From NCBI GenBank assembly GCA_001247695.2, contig LGRX02014718.1:43019-107018 (forward strand): a stretch of 64,000 bases of DNA. The letters run 5' to 3'. A model generated the notes under the pieces. The model worked only from the letters and a program-made list of their open reading frames with translations. It was not told where the DNA came from and made no database searches. This stretch comes from Cymbomonas tetramitiformis (lineage: Eukaryota > Chlorophyta > Pyramimonadophyceae > Pyramimonadales > Pyramimonadaceae). Positions 42,991-53,667 of the stretch are shown one piece after another; the stretch's first letter is position 1; each line of letters opens with the position of its first letter. The position numbers and the translations under genes were made by a program.

Positions 42991-43381
42991 CCTTGGACCG
43001 ACTCCTTTGGCACACCGTAGTCGCAGAAGACCGGCTGCACTATGTACCCACGCCGGGGATCACAGGATTCAGCACACACTTCAGGACACTCATCCGGATT
43101 CTCTGGAGCTCAATGAGAGCTGGAATCTACACGACCCGGTGGACGTTTTCTGCCCATTTGCAGGGTCCGCACGGGGAAATTCTAACACTTCGCAGCGCGA
43201 CAGGGTGGTGTTATGCATCATGAATGAGTCTCAGCACTCCTTTCACCATACCATATCCTGTATGCCACTCATGACACGCTATATGGAAATTAGCCCTAAC
43301 CCTTCCTCCTCCCCCAAATGGCGAGACATGAGTAGCAGCCTGCCCTATGCTAATGGTGCGTGTGCGGGAAGCGGGGTGCAG

Positions 43382-46300
43382 GAGAAGAATGCGGAGCTCA
43401 GCTCGCGGCTTGGCGAGACCCCGGACATGGTCGCTGCAGCGCTGAAGGAGAAGGTAGTGACTTTCTGCCCATGTCCGCACCGTCATGGCTCCGGGGAGCG
43501 GACCCGCGAGCGCAGAGGCTGCATCCAGGAGCACCTCGATGGTCCACCACGGTGGTTTGAGAGGCCCGAGTGTGCACCATGGTGTGGGCTGGCAGGAGCT
43601 TGCACACTCGCTAGAGCTGGAGGAGATTGAAGAAAAACGGCTTCAGAAGGAAAGGGATCGCGCGAAACGGGTGCGCGCGGCCTCCCCGCTCTTATCCCGT
43701 CCAATGCTTCGTCTTGGCCGATGCCACTGAGCCGATATCGTGTGTCATCATGATGTGAGGCCTTGCAAGAGCGGCCACCGCACCGTACCAGCCGCAATGA
43801 ATAAGGGCACTTTGGCGAATGGCGGTATGTTTCGGAGGCATTGCCGGCGGTCGCTCCATGCTGCGTCCAGAGACATCCACGTGGCCTCGTCATCGAGGGA
43901 GCTCCGAGAGCAACAGTGACGCGCCCAGAAACCCCGTGGCTCCCTCCGCCATGAGGCGCGCTCCGAATTTAAAACTCGTGACCGCACCAGCAGGGTGACA
44001 CGCGGCATGACGGTGTGGCGACCAAGCAGGAAGCGGAGGGCAAGAAGGCCAACCAGAGAGAGAGGGCCATGACCGAGAGCTGGAAGGAAGTGCAGGCGAA
44101 GGAGAAGGAGCAGCGACTGTACTCCCCCAGCCGCCCCGCCACCACCACTCTCTCATGTTCGCTGCGCGGGGTGTGCATGGGCGAGGCTCGCATCACTCTC
44201 CGATATGGCGCGATCCCGATGCATTGGTGTGGCGTGTCCCAGGTCACCGCAAGGGGCCTTAAGGACCGCCTCGCGTGTACCCGGTGCTTGGGCGCTCGAG
44301 CCGCGAGTTGTTGCCCGAGGCCTGCGTCGCCCAGGCTTCAGCAGCAGCACTCAGCGCAGCACCTCCCAGTGAGGGCAGCGCAGCCGTCAGCCAAGCCCCT
44401 TCAGAGATGAGAAAGCAGTCCTGCCCGCGGCTCATCAAGAGCTGAGCCCCGGCTGAGCCTCGCCAATATCCCCAGGCCCCCTCGGACGGTATCCCCACAC
44501 GCAATGCTGCAGTGCGCGCGCGGACGTTTTTCCCCAGTTGCACGTGTACGCTCCAGCAGGGAGAGGCGTTCACGTGTTCAGATGGACGGCAATTTGCGGT
44601 GCAGAATGCAAGAAAAGCAGGACGAAATGGACAGGCAGAAGGCATATTACGATGAACTGATCAGCAGCACTGAAAACGACAGAAACGAGCTGATACAGCA
44701 GGTGCTGCCCGCGAGACCTCCTCCAGCCGGCGGGCGCTTGCGGAGCCCGCGAAACCGCCTTGTGAAGCGCTGGCCGGGCGGTCCATAGGCGCCGCAGGCA
44801 GAGAGGCGTCAGCGGGGCAAAGGCGCAGGCTACGCAGATGCGGGAGTTGCAGCAATCAGTATGGGCGCGGCGGCCGGAGGATGACCAAAGTGGCCAATGT
44901 TGAACATGGACTCCGCAGAGGAGTCAGCACAGTCCAAGGATCACCATCGTGCCGACTCTTACTCGTGCTGACTCTACGGGGTACATGTTCAAGCATAATT
45001 GCGAGCGCTAGACTGTGCTGACTCTGTGCGGACCATGTTCAACGTTTTCCGGATTCGCCATTGTCATGTGGCCCGCTGCAGCATGTGACAGTATGCGTCA
45101 CCCGTGGGGTGCTCGCACAGACCACCAACGAGCGCAACGATCTGATGGCGAACATCCAAGGGCTCGAGGTCAGTCTCCCCCCACACAGGAAGCCCCCCCA
45201 AGCATGCTGCGATTCCAGCTCCACCCAGCACATAGAAGCACGGTGGAGGCTGTAACCCTAGCGCCGCTCTCGTCATCTCTTCAAATGCCTCTTCTACCCT
45301 GGGGAGCTGATGGTGGATCACCGTTCCACTTTGGCGTCTCTGCTCTCTGATTAGGCGCTCCGTGGACCTCCGCTTAAGTGAAGACCGCGGACAAATGCTC
45401 GGAGGGGACACAATTGAAAGAAGAGACGGCCGAGGTGGCGTGGCACTGTGGGGGTGCAGGAGGAGATGAAGGCATTGCATCAAACCAACCAGCAGCAGCT
45501 GAAGGTGATGCGGGACAACCATGAAAAGGAGGCGGACGTACTCCAAGGGAAGCTGACCAGCGAGACGGAGCGCACGGTTGGTGCTCGTGCCCAGTTCCCT
45601 TACAAGCCGCGTGCGGCCGCAAGGGTGCAGTTCGGCGGGGCGCGGCGGAGCAGCTCTATGTGCATGCTTGGAAGCTCCACAGCGCTGTCCCAAAGACCCC
45701 AGTCAACTCTTATTAGGAGCCCCGCATATGATTTGGTGTGCCACCTACGGCCACGGCCACGGTAGATGTTTGGTATCTTTGCGCCGATCGGCTTTCCCCC
45801 TGTGACGGGCTGAGGGAGGGGGGGGCTTTCACATTCCCATGCGATAAAGCATCCAGGGCTCCCGCTTACCCTCTAAGCACAGTATCGTGTCACGGCCCGG
45901 GTCTGTTCACGCGAGCCGATTCCTTCTGTGCGGCCATTTTAAGCCGTTGGATGTGTGTGCGGCCATTTTAAGCCATTCGATGTGTGTCCCTGTGGTGCCA
46001 CATTCTGGCGGGCACTGCCTCTTGGAGAGCTTGGTGGATTCGTCTGCCTTTGCTGCAAGGAGAGGCAGAGGGTGGGGAAGTCCACCTTCTGTGTCTTCCC
46101 TTGATTTTTGCGGGGCGCGCTTAGGTGCTCGCATGTTTTTAGTTGTTTACCATGGGGTGTCCATGCCGTGTGGTGTGACTGCATTCATGGCATAACCATG
46201 GACCAACGGGTCCCATCCATCGACCGTGAGCCACTGGGGGGCATGCCAGCGGGGTCCGCTAACTCAGTGATTGGTCGCATTGTATCATCTTTCCATGCTG

Positions 46301-47506
46301 CTTTACATCTGGGTTGGGAATATGTATGAGTTGGTGGTATCTTGTCACGGCCCCGCCCTGCTCATGATTTGCTTCTCACATCCACTGGGATGATGGTGGG
46401 CTGGCTTTCGTCGGCTGATCTTATGCCATTCAGTGTTTGGCCATTTAAGCCGTTCGAAGTGTGCGCGGCAATTTAAGCCAGTTGCTGTGACGGTTGGGCT
46501 ATCGGGCATTGTTTGGGCGCTGCGGGCCTCTTGCAACTTTCGAAACGAGCACAGTCGGTACTTGCCGATTTCACGAGCCGTTTACACTTGGCATCCTAAA
46601 GTATCCCTGACACCTCGACGGTTACCCTCCAAGACCTCCAAGTGGAAACGGCTCGTGAAATCGGCAAGTACCGACTGTGCTCGTTTCGAAAGTTGCAAGA
46701 GGCCCGCAGCGCCCAAACAATGCCCGATAGCCCGACCGTCTACTACCAGTGCCCAGGGTTTGCGGGCAGCCTCCAGAGCGATGCCCCGCAAGCGGTTGTG
46801 CTCACAGAGGCCCTGGAGGCGGGAGGGCTGCAGGCTGTTCTCGAAGAGAGCGTGCAGAGTCTGGAGAAGGCGCTGAAGGACATCACGGATCAGAACACCA
46901 AGGACAAGGTGAGCTGGCGTGCGCCGCAGGCACAAGAAGTGCCTCGAGCGGCCGTGTTCCCTGCAGCACGGCCGCGCTCAACCCGGGTGTCCCTTAGCGC
47001 TGCCTCACGCGTTGATCAATTAGGACGCGGCAGGATTGGCGGTGGGCATCGCATGGCGTCCAAAGGGGGCGGGTGGGGTGAGGGTCTGGCAGAGGGCTCA
47101 GAAGATGCTCATGTCGCTGCATCAGGCGGAGGCAGATGCGGCGGCGCATAAGGTGCGGTGCTGGGGTCCCTTAAGCGTGTGCACTGGCGGTTGTCCAGCC
47201 TGGCGGCCGCGGGTGCGATGCATTCTCGACCGCGTGTTTTGTTGTGTTGCGTCTGCCTGTATACGCCTGTACACGCCCGCGTGAATGGGGTCGTAGGGAG
47301 GGCGTTGCGAGCCGTGGGAGCGGTGGACAGAGATAGCATTGGCGGCGCGAGAGGAGAAAGGGCGGCGTGTTGACTGTGGCGCAGGCAAAACAAGAGCTGG
47401 AGAGGCAAAAGGCGGAGGCGGACAAGATGCTGAGCGAGGCGGCCGCCAGCGGATCGCAGGAGGCGAAGCAGGCGGCCGAGGAAGTGCAGCGCAGGCTGGA
47501 GCAGGC
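43382..47506 (+). CDS. Coiled-coil gene, middle exon cluster
   Basis: Exons with good borders: 43382-43453 (EKNAELSSRLGETPDMV), 43596-43670 (LELEEIEEKRLQKERDRAK), 43994 to about 44118 (EGKKANQRERAMTESW), 44605-44701 or 44582-44701 (QEKQDEMDRQKAYYDEL), 45121-45168 (ERNDLMANIQGLE), 45460-45576 (KVMRDNHEKEADVLQGKL), about 46601-46908, 47093-47152 (RAQKMLMSLHQAEADAA) and 47385 to about 47506 (AKQELERQKAEADKM). Nearly all are multiples of three in phase 0, and 44118 to 44605 joins in phase 2. The exons encode continuous charged heptads, matching the style of the 23-32 kb cluster, so I read this as the same gene across the Copia-bearing intron. It could be a separate gene if the Copia intron is really intergenic. 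Confidence 0.65.
46225..46440 (+). repeat. Intronic dispersed repeat, copy 2
   Basis: Second copy of the segment at 42740-42990. A GCGGCCATTTTAAGCC motif is also repeated nearby at 45940, 45970 and 46440. Confidence 0.85.
46489..46740. repeat. Perfect inverted duplication of exon sequence
   Basis: The arms 46489-46591 and 46638-46740 (103 bp each) are reverse complements with only two mismatches, separated by a 46-bp spacer. The right arm is coding (VETAREIGKYRLCSF, RSAQTMPDSP). The left arm is an antisense copy lying upstream, mostly in the preceding intron. The transcript would fold into a ~100-bp hairpin that hides the exon's 5' part. Confidence 0.95.
46601..46908 (+). CDS. Exon containing the right arm of the hairpin
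   Basis: The frame opens after TAA at 46597-46599. It reads IPDTSTVTLQDLQVETAR and continues through the inverted-repeat arm to LEESVQSLEKALKDITD, ending at AAG/GTGAGC (46908/46909). The acceptor is not clear: only CATCCTAAAG lies close, in the hairpin spacer. The real 5' border may have been altered by the inverted duplication. Confidence 0.55.
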
Positions 47507-47867
47507 ATCCCCCCGCATCTGCACCCCTCCCTGCACGGTGACGCGGCAGCAGTGACGCGGCACCGCACGGTCGCAACGCCTTGGAGGCTGTCCCGACCAA
47601 TGATGTCCACTTGTGAAGGGATTAGGGCGGCAACAGGCAGCATCTTGCCACGTGGAAGTACCGCAACGGCGATGACGAGCTTCCAGCAAGGCAACGGACG
47701 GTAGGGGGGACCGTTAGTTGCCAGTAGCACTCAGCACCGTGCGGTTGTCGTGGAGACGGGCCCCGCCCGCCGGAACAGACTGCCACAGAACGACGGGCCT
47801 ATCGCAGTACTACTGGTGGGAGGCGCTGACGCTGCCTCATTGGTGCTTCACACTTGGAGCGAGGCCC

Positions 47868-47985
47868 TCCGTGTGCGACAGGGCGAGCGCCGCGAGGGAG
47901 CTGCCACGTGTGCGACAGGGCGAGCGCCGCGAGGGAGCTGCCACGTGTGCGACAGGGCGAGCGCCGCGAGGGAGCTGCCACGGGC
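47868..47985. repeat. 35-bp tandem repeat
   Basis: Three perfect copies of GTGCGACAGGGCGAGCGCCG plus CGAGGGAGCTGCCAC. Confidence 0.95.
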
Positions 47986-48639
47986 AGAGTTTGCTGGCAG
48001 GGCTATTTCCTTGGGCACGGGCGCTGGTCACCATTCTCAGTGCGGCACCATTCGGAGTGTGGCTTCAGGATGCTAGGCTGGCCGAGGGTAGGCTGGCTGG
48101 TGTGGCTCCGGGGCTATATAGACGTATGTGGAGGCATTGCGCATCTCAAGCCGTTGACAGCCGCTGGCTTGCCTGAGATTGAGACGCGACCCGGAAACAA
48201 CACGGGGAGTCCCAGGGGCAGGGAGACATGCAGCCTCAGATGGCGTCGCGTGGCTCATCTGTGTAAAGGTTTGTGAATTGAAGAGAGGTTTTTAAAGCGT
48301 GTTCACACGGCGTTGGCTCCGGATGAGCCGGCATTGTTTTGCCCCGATGCATAGTGAAGTCGAAAAGAATTTCCTTGCCGTTTAGATTGGCCAGCGGCCA
48401 GGGAGCCGAAGAGCCCCTCTCGCAGGGCATGGTGGAGGCCTTTGTGCCGTGGGATCTGGGCCATGGAAAGGAGCGTGCGGGGTATGGACGGCCATCGAGG
48501 GGCCTCGCCGCAGCAGGCTTGAGTGCGGTGCTGTGGGCTTCATGCCAGCCCGCCAGCATGATTGTGGATCGGCTCTTGAATGCGGGGTTGCTACACCGCG
48601 TGCCCTTGGAGAGGACTATAGTGTGAACCATGGTGAGGA

Positions 48640-48764
48640 ACCTGTAGGGGGGTGTCAACGCATGCCAGACTCCTCCTATCAGGCTGGGTGAGGCACCTGT
48701 AGGGGGGTGTCAACGCATGCCAGACTCCTCCTATCAGGCTGGGCGAGGCACCTGTAGGGGGGTG
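48640..48764. repeat. ~55-bp tandem repeat, left part
   Basis: CACCTGTAGGGGGGTGTCAA, CGCATGCCAGACTCCTCC and TATCAGGCTGGGTGAGG, two and a half copies. The array is cut by the LTR element and resumes at 56113. Confidence 0.9.
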
Positions 48765-49094
48765 TAGGAGAATACAGACTTCTAGAGTCTAGAGAAAATC
48801 TGAGAGAGAATATATTCTGTTATCTACGTTGGTAGGAAAATATGTCATCAGTATTTGATCGAGAATCGGGATCAGTGACGGGATCAGAAGTGTGATGGCG
48901 ACTTTGTGACTCTTCCTAGATTTCTCATCTGTTGCGCGATAAAGAGGCCAAGTGCCTCGGTGAACTTGTCTTTTAACATCTTTCGTATCATTTCGGCACG
49001 CTGGTGCCTGATCTGTAAAAATGTAGAACTTAATGAATATTTTATATCCTCAAAGGATATCTGAAAGTGTAAACTTGATATCCCTTTCTTCCTA
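48765..49094 (+). repeat. 5' LTR of the non-coding LTR element
   Basis: 330 bp. Differs from the partner by a 4-bp AGAG insertion near 48797 and by an inverted three-base hairpin loop at 49044-49060. Confidence 0.95.
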
Positions 49095-49108
49095 GGTTAT
49101 GGGCCCAC
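49095..49108 (+). promoter_or_regulatory. Primer-binding site, initiator tRNA-Met anticodon region
   Basis: GGTTATGGGCCCAC is identical to the Copia site at 34741. Half-tRNA priming is inferred. Confidence 0.8.
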
Positions 49109-49974
49109 GACGTTCGACGGGACGCGTGGAAGACGTTCAGTGCGGTGACGACCGTCAAGACGTACTGCAATGGAAACATATTAGACGCGCTGGCAGCAGC
49201 AAATTTGAGAACGTTTGACATCATTCTTTGGAGCGTTTTTCTGAAGGCGGCTATTGTTCGGGATTTTCAACGCGCGGAGTAAAACAGTGCTTGGTTGAAA
49301 GACACAAAGATATCTGCGACCGCTCTTATGTCTTCTGGAACAAATCGAGCGATAACAGTATGGGGCCGCACGTTGTGACCGTGCTGTTGAATTTATTGTA
49401 ATAATTTTGGTTGTCTTGCTCTTATCTGCTGCAAGGTCTATGTCGGTTGGAAAAAGTATCGTGTAAAGTTGAACTTCATCAAGAACTCGGACGCGCTCAT
49501 TGTGTAGGCCACGTTTGAAGAACTGAGAGAACACCGTCGCGCAAATTAAGTAGGCCTCGTTCGAACTTCATTGCAGACGCGGACAACGTGTAGGCCGCGT
49601 TTTTATTACTGGCGACTTGGCGACTGTCGTTGTGTCTGCCGAATGAAATCGAAAGGAAGCAGCAGTGCAGGATAGCGCGTTGCGTTGGATTCTATTCAAA
49701 CGGCTACAAGAATTTTTGTTGTCGTACGTCAATTTCGTGGTGTTAAGGACGGCGTCCAATTGTGCTCGAGATACGCTGAGACAAGCCACTTATGAGTGTC
49801 GGTCGTACATCGTCATCGTGGTGTTTGCGACACTGGACGTGCTGTAACTGAAACCGGTAGCAATCATTGCGAATGCGAGGAAATCGCGGAGCAGGAGGAG
49901 TTGTAAGACCACTTCCTGATCAAGAACAACAGCGGGAAGAGCAGCTGTTCTTATCTTCTATATCTTCTGTTCAT
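49109..49974. other. Left interior of the LTR element, non-coding
   Basis: Only short frames on both strands and no recognised domain. Ends in TTCTTATCTTCTATATCTTC, where the nested element begins. Confidence 0.5.
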
Positions 49975-50139
49975 ATTGGAGCACAGTGGAATTTTAGTGG
50001 TTTCTGCCACGTGTAGATCAAATGACCCGTGTCATGCTTTGCAGCTCGAGTGACGGTTCATGTCCACGTGGAGTAGGCACAGAAACGAGCCAAAAAGCCC
50101 GTGAAGCGACATCAGCTTCAGCTCTGTTCTTTTGCCGTC
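49975..50139 (+). repeat. Split direct repeat A1
   Basis: 165 bp from ATTGGAGCACAGTGG to TTCTTTTGCCGTC. Matches 54719-54883 with about three substitutions. Confidence 0.9.
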
Positions 50140-50257
50140 AGCAAAAGAACTTCACGAAAATATTACCTTCTGGGATATTTTCTGTGCGGCACACTGTAAA
50201 GTAATTTAAATCCCCTACTCCTGTAGAAGTAGGCAATCCGGAATCGGTACCAGCACA

Positions 50258-51256
50258 ATGTCTGGTAGCCAAGACAGCACGCCCGCAGGGGACTCTGAGC
50301 CTACACCGGTTGGTGTAGGTCCCCCTGACGTGACTGTAACACCTCCAGTGCCTTCGCTGGAGGTGCAGATGCTGTTGTAACAGATGCAGCACCAACAGGA
50401 AGCCCACGATGCGGCGATGAAGATTCAACAAGCAGAGAGCAAGCAGCACGACCTGCAAGCTCAGCTGTTGACAGAGCAGATCAGTGCTCTGCGAGCCGAC
50501 GCCGAGAAGGCTCGGCTAGCCAAGGACGAGACAGCACCGGTTACTTCGACTGGTGACGCGGAGCTGGAGAAGCTCAAGAAGCTTCCTTACTGTCCTTACG
50601 CGGCAGGGAACCCCTTTCCCCCGCGTCCAGACACCCTCCTTGACGCAATGCCGAAGCTCTTTGACCTCTACGGGGACAAGACACACGCGGTGTTGTGCAA
50701 GAAATCGAACTCCTCCATGAAGTACGAGCAGATGGTCTTGGGACCAGCACTGGCGTACTTCCACGACGCGATCGTCTTCGAGGAGACGACGGTTGACCTA
50801 CTCCAGAACCTGCCCACCGCAGACTGGAACCCATTTCTGGAAGAGCTCTGGGACCGGGTGATACGCGGGCACAACACCAAGAAGGGGGTCTACGGGCTGT
50901 TGTGCAACCGGTACACCATGATCGGCTACAGAGCGATGCTGGAGGGAGACAACGAAGCTCACGGTGGAGCTGAGGTTGTCCGGGCGAAGTTGGCGTTCAT
51001 GGAGCAGAAGATCTACTCTGGCACTGAGGGTGTGGTTGCGGACACCGTCCTGACCAAGTGGCTGGCCGAGTTCGACACGACCCAGGCCAAGAACGTGATG
51101 CCGGTGACGGCGAAGCTGGCTGCAGGTGCTTCGACCCGAGCAAACCGTGGTGACTACCGTGTTGGAGGTGGTCGTGGAGGAGATCGAGCTCCTCTTCCTG
51201 TCCCTCAAGGCAAGGGCGGTAAGCCCGCCAACGCCCGAGGGAAGGGTAAGAATTAA
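50258..51256 (+). pseudogene. GAG-like ORF of the tyrosine-recombinase element
   Basis: Starts MSGSQDSTPAGDSEPTP at 50258. A TAA at 50378-50380 interrupts the frame, which continues from 50384 to 51256 in the same frame. The protein has a coiled-coil N-terminus (DAAMKIQQAESKQHDLQAQL), a globular middle (PYCPYAAGNPFPPRPDTLL, KYEQMVLGPALAYFHD) and a basic Gly/Lys-rich tail (GGRGGDRAPLPVPQGKGG) suited to RNA binding. No zinc knuckle. The stop is probably a CAA-to-TAA change. Confidence 0.7.
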
Positions 51257-53275
51257 ATGTGCCTCGGGGCACCTGACCTAACCCCACTCGCTCCGGGGGT
51301 TCAGGTCAAGGAACGTACGATACAGGAGTATGTACGGGCCCGCAAGGGAGCATGGCGCGCTGGAGGCGCGAGCAGCGAAGCACTGCAGTGGATCGCTCGA
51401 GGAGCGAAGATGCGGTGGGTGAAAGGCCCGCCACCCGACTTCGACCACGGGACCTCTCTGCGGGATCTCACTCCGCAGCAGCAGGAATGGTTGAACATCG
51501 AGACTACCAGAGCGGTGAAGACTGGAGCATGGGTACGGGCACGACGAAGACGCCACGTTTCGAGGGTGTTTCTGGTGCCCAAGCCAGGCAGCGAGAACTC
51601 GTGGAGACTGGTCTACGACTTCCGGTGGCTGAACGACTTCTGCGTGAAGTCGAAATGCAAGATGGAGACGCTGAAGAAGCTGCGAAGGCTGGCGAGCCAG
51701 GGCGACTGGTGCTTCACCTTCGACCTCAAGGACGGTTACCACGCCATCGGGATCGACCCGGACTTCCAGGAGTTCATGCAGTTCGACGTCCAGGGAGTAC
51801 TGTACCAGTGCGTTGCACTACCCTTCGGGTGGACGGACTCACCACGGATCTTTGTCAAGTTGATGAAGACTCTCGTGGAGCTGATTCGCTCCCCGCAAGC
51901 GGGGGAGGATCGGCACGAAGTGAAGAAGCTGAGAGATGGACAAGAAGTACGTCGACGCTGGGCTGTGAGGCGACGAGAAGGAGGACTGCGACGAGGCTCG
52001 GACAGAGCAGGGGCGAGGGTGCTGCCCTACATGGACGACTTCATGGTGATCACCAAGACGCAGGACGATGCCTTCGTGCAGAGGGACCGCGTGAGCAAAC
52101 TTCTTCCTCGACTTGGGTTGTTCCGAAACGAGAAGAAGGGTCACTGGGAGCCGACACAGCTAGTGGAACACTTGGGGCTCGAGGTGGACTTCGAGGAGGG
52201 CCTATTCCGGGTGACGGAAAGAAGACTCAAGAAGATCCACTCCAAGGCTACGGCGATCCTTTGCCGAGCTACTTGAGAACAACGCTGGGTGCAAGCGAGG
52301 GAACTGGCAGGGTTCAATGGACTCTGCCCGTCAGTGTACCTAGCAGTGCCGACGGCCAGACTGTACCTACGCGAGCTGTACTTTGTGCTCAACAAAAAGC
52401 ACGGTTGGGGATCCAAGGTGAAGCTGACGAGGCAAGCCTGGGGAGACCTACAGTGGTGGGCCAAACTGCCAGCGACAAGCAAGTGGAATGGTCGCAAAAT
52501 TTGGCGAAGCCCGACAAGGGCGAAGCTGCACACCGACTCCTCCATGTACGCCTGGGGAGGAGTGCTGAACCTGAAGAAGGAAGCACGCGGTTTATGGAGC
52601 GACGAGCTTCAGCAGCTGCACATCACCCATCTCGAGCTGGAGGGAAAGGTGGTGCGACTTTACTGCGACAACCAAGCCGTGGTTGCGATGCTCTCGCACT
52701 TCACGTCGCGGAACCTAGAGTTAATGCGACGTATGCGGAAACTCTGGCTGCTCCTGGACTTGCACGACATCGAACTGCAGGCGAGGTACATCCGCAGCGA
52801 GGCCAACGAGTGGGCGGATCGGCTGTCACGAGACAAGGACCTCGACGACTGGAGGATCAACAAGCGGTGGTTCAAGTACGCCGAGGAGCAGTGGGGCGAG
52901 CACTCCGTGGACCGCTTCGCCTCCGAGCTCTCGGCCCAGCTGCCGAGGTACTACAGTGCCTGGCACGACCCGGGCTGCGAGGGGGTGGACTCGCTGGCGT
53001 ACGACTGGCGGGGGGAGCACAACTGGGTGAATCCTCCGTGGGGGCTACTCGACGAGGTGGCTCACAGGCTGCGAGAAGAAGGAGCAGCAGCGACGGTGGT
53101 GGCACCGTACTGGCCGGGGCAATCGTGGTTCCGAGAGCTGGAGGCGCTGGCTGCGGAGGTGGTGATCGTGCCCCGACGCAGGGACCTCTTCACTCCCAGC
53201 AGGCTGGGAGGGTCCGAGCTGCTCGGAGCCTCCAGCTGGGACGCAGTCTTGTTTCACATCCCCGGCTCCCAGTGA
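51257..53275 (+). pseudogene. RT-RNase H-methyltransferase polyprotein of the YR element
   Basis: Begins at the ATG directly after the GAG stop, in the same frame. Reverse transcriptase: WRLVYDFRWLNDFCVKS, CFTFDLKDGYHAIGI, LPFGWTDSPRIFVKLM and the YMDD active site near 52027. TGA at 52274-52276 interrupts the frame. The downstream part holds RNase H (LHTDSSMYAWGG, THLELEGK, LYCDNQAVV, ANEWADRLSR) and then a DIRS-type methyltransferase-like domain (FASELSAQLPRYYSAWHDPG, HNWVNPPWGLL, TVVAPYWPGQSWF). Order and motifs are those of DIRS/Ngaro POL. A basic, Arg-rich insertion (about 51900-52010) sits between the LPFG motif and YMDD. The long overlapping frame 51352-53667 is a shadow except at its end. 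Confidence 0.88.
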
Positions 53276-53304
53276 GCGTTCACTGGAGAGCGGGGGGTGT
53301 GGGG

Positions 53305-53667
53305 GCAGGACAAGGCGACGAGGAGATCAACAAGCCAGAAGAAGAGGTGAGACCCGGTTGCAAAATAGAGGTATTTTGGCCGGAGGACCAGGTGTGGTAC
53401 CCGGGGACCGTGGGTGCCACAGGGGAAGATGGAAGAACGAAGATCCAGTACGACGACGGGGACGTCGAGAACGTCGTGCTGAAGGAGGAAAAATATCGCT
53501 TATTTCCCTCAGAAAATGAAGAAGAAGAAGAAGAAGACGATCGGCAGCAGCAGGTGACAGCGACTCCGTGGAAGACTGCGCTGCTGAGACACTGGACGGA
53601 GAAGCTGGGGAAGAACCAGCACTCCGACACAGCAGCAGCGATGCAGGCAGCAGCGCTGGAAATTTGA
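53305..53667 (+). CDS. Tudor-like chromatin-reader domain
   Basis: This frame lacks a good ATG. It reads GCKIEVFWPEDQVWYPGTV, then IQYDDGDVENVVLKEEKY, ending in an acidic tail (ENEEEEEEDD). Tudor/Agenet-like folds, as in plant PDS5-type proteins, have the pattern G..I.V.WP.D..WYPG.V......I.YDDGD.E...L..E. The next frame (tyrosine recombinase) begins its conserved NLTADNYERHWKKF where this one stops, so the two were probably one protein before a shift near 53660. The role would be tethering the recombinase to modified chromatin, an inference. Confidence 0.7.
   Translation, partial: AGQGDEEINKPEEEVRPGCKIEVFWPEDQVWYPGTVGATGEDGRTKIQYDDGDVENVVLKEEKYRLFPSENEEEEEEDDRQQQVTATPWKTALLRHWTEKLGKNQHSDTAAAMQAAALEI

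Noticed and set aside
43021..43115. Separate gene near 42884-43630
   Set aside because: The frame includes a copy of the ~448-bp intronic repeat and the dispersed repeat at 42740; only the exons at 43382 and 43596 have coding character.
48236..48658. 140-codon minus frame and 95-codon plus frame over the same DNA
   Set aside because: Both look moderately protein-like, but no family, start context or splice partner supports either strand.
51352..53667. 771-codon frame overlapping the YR-element POL gene
   Set aside because: It is the +1-shadow of the RT-RNase H frame for most of its length; only its last ~120 codons (the Tudor-like part) look real and are annotated separately.
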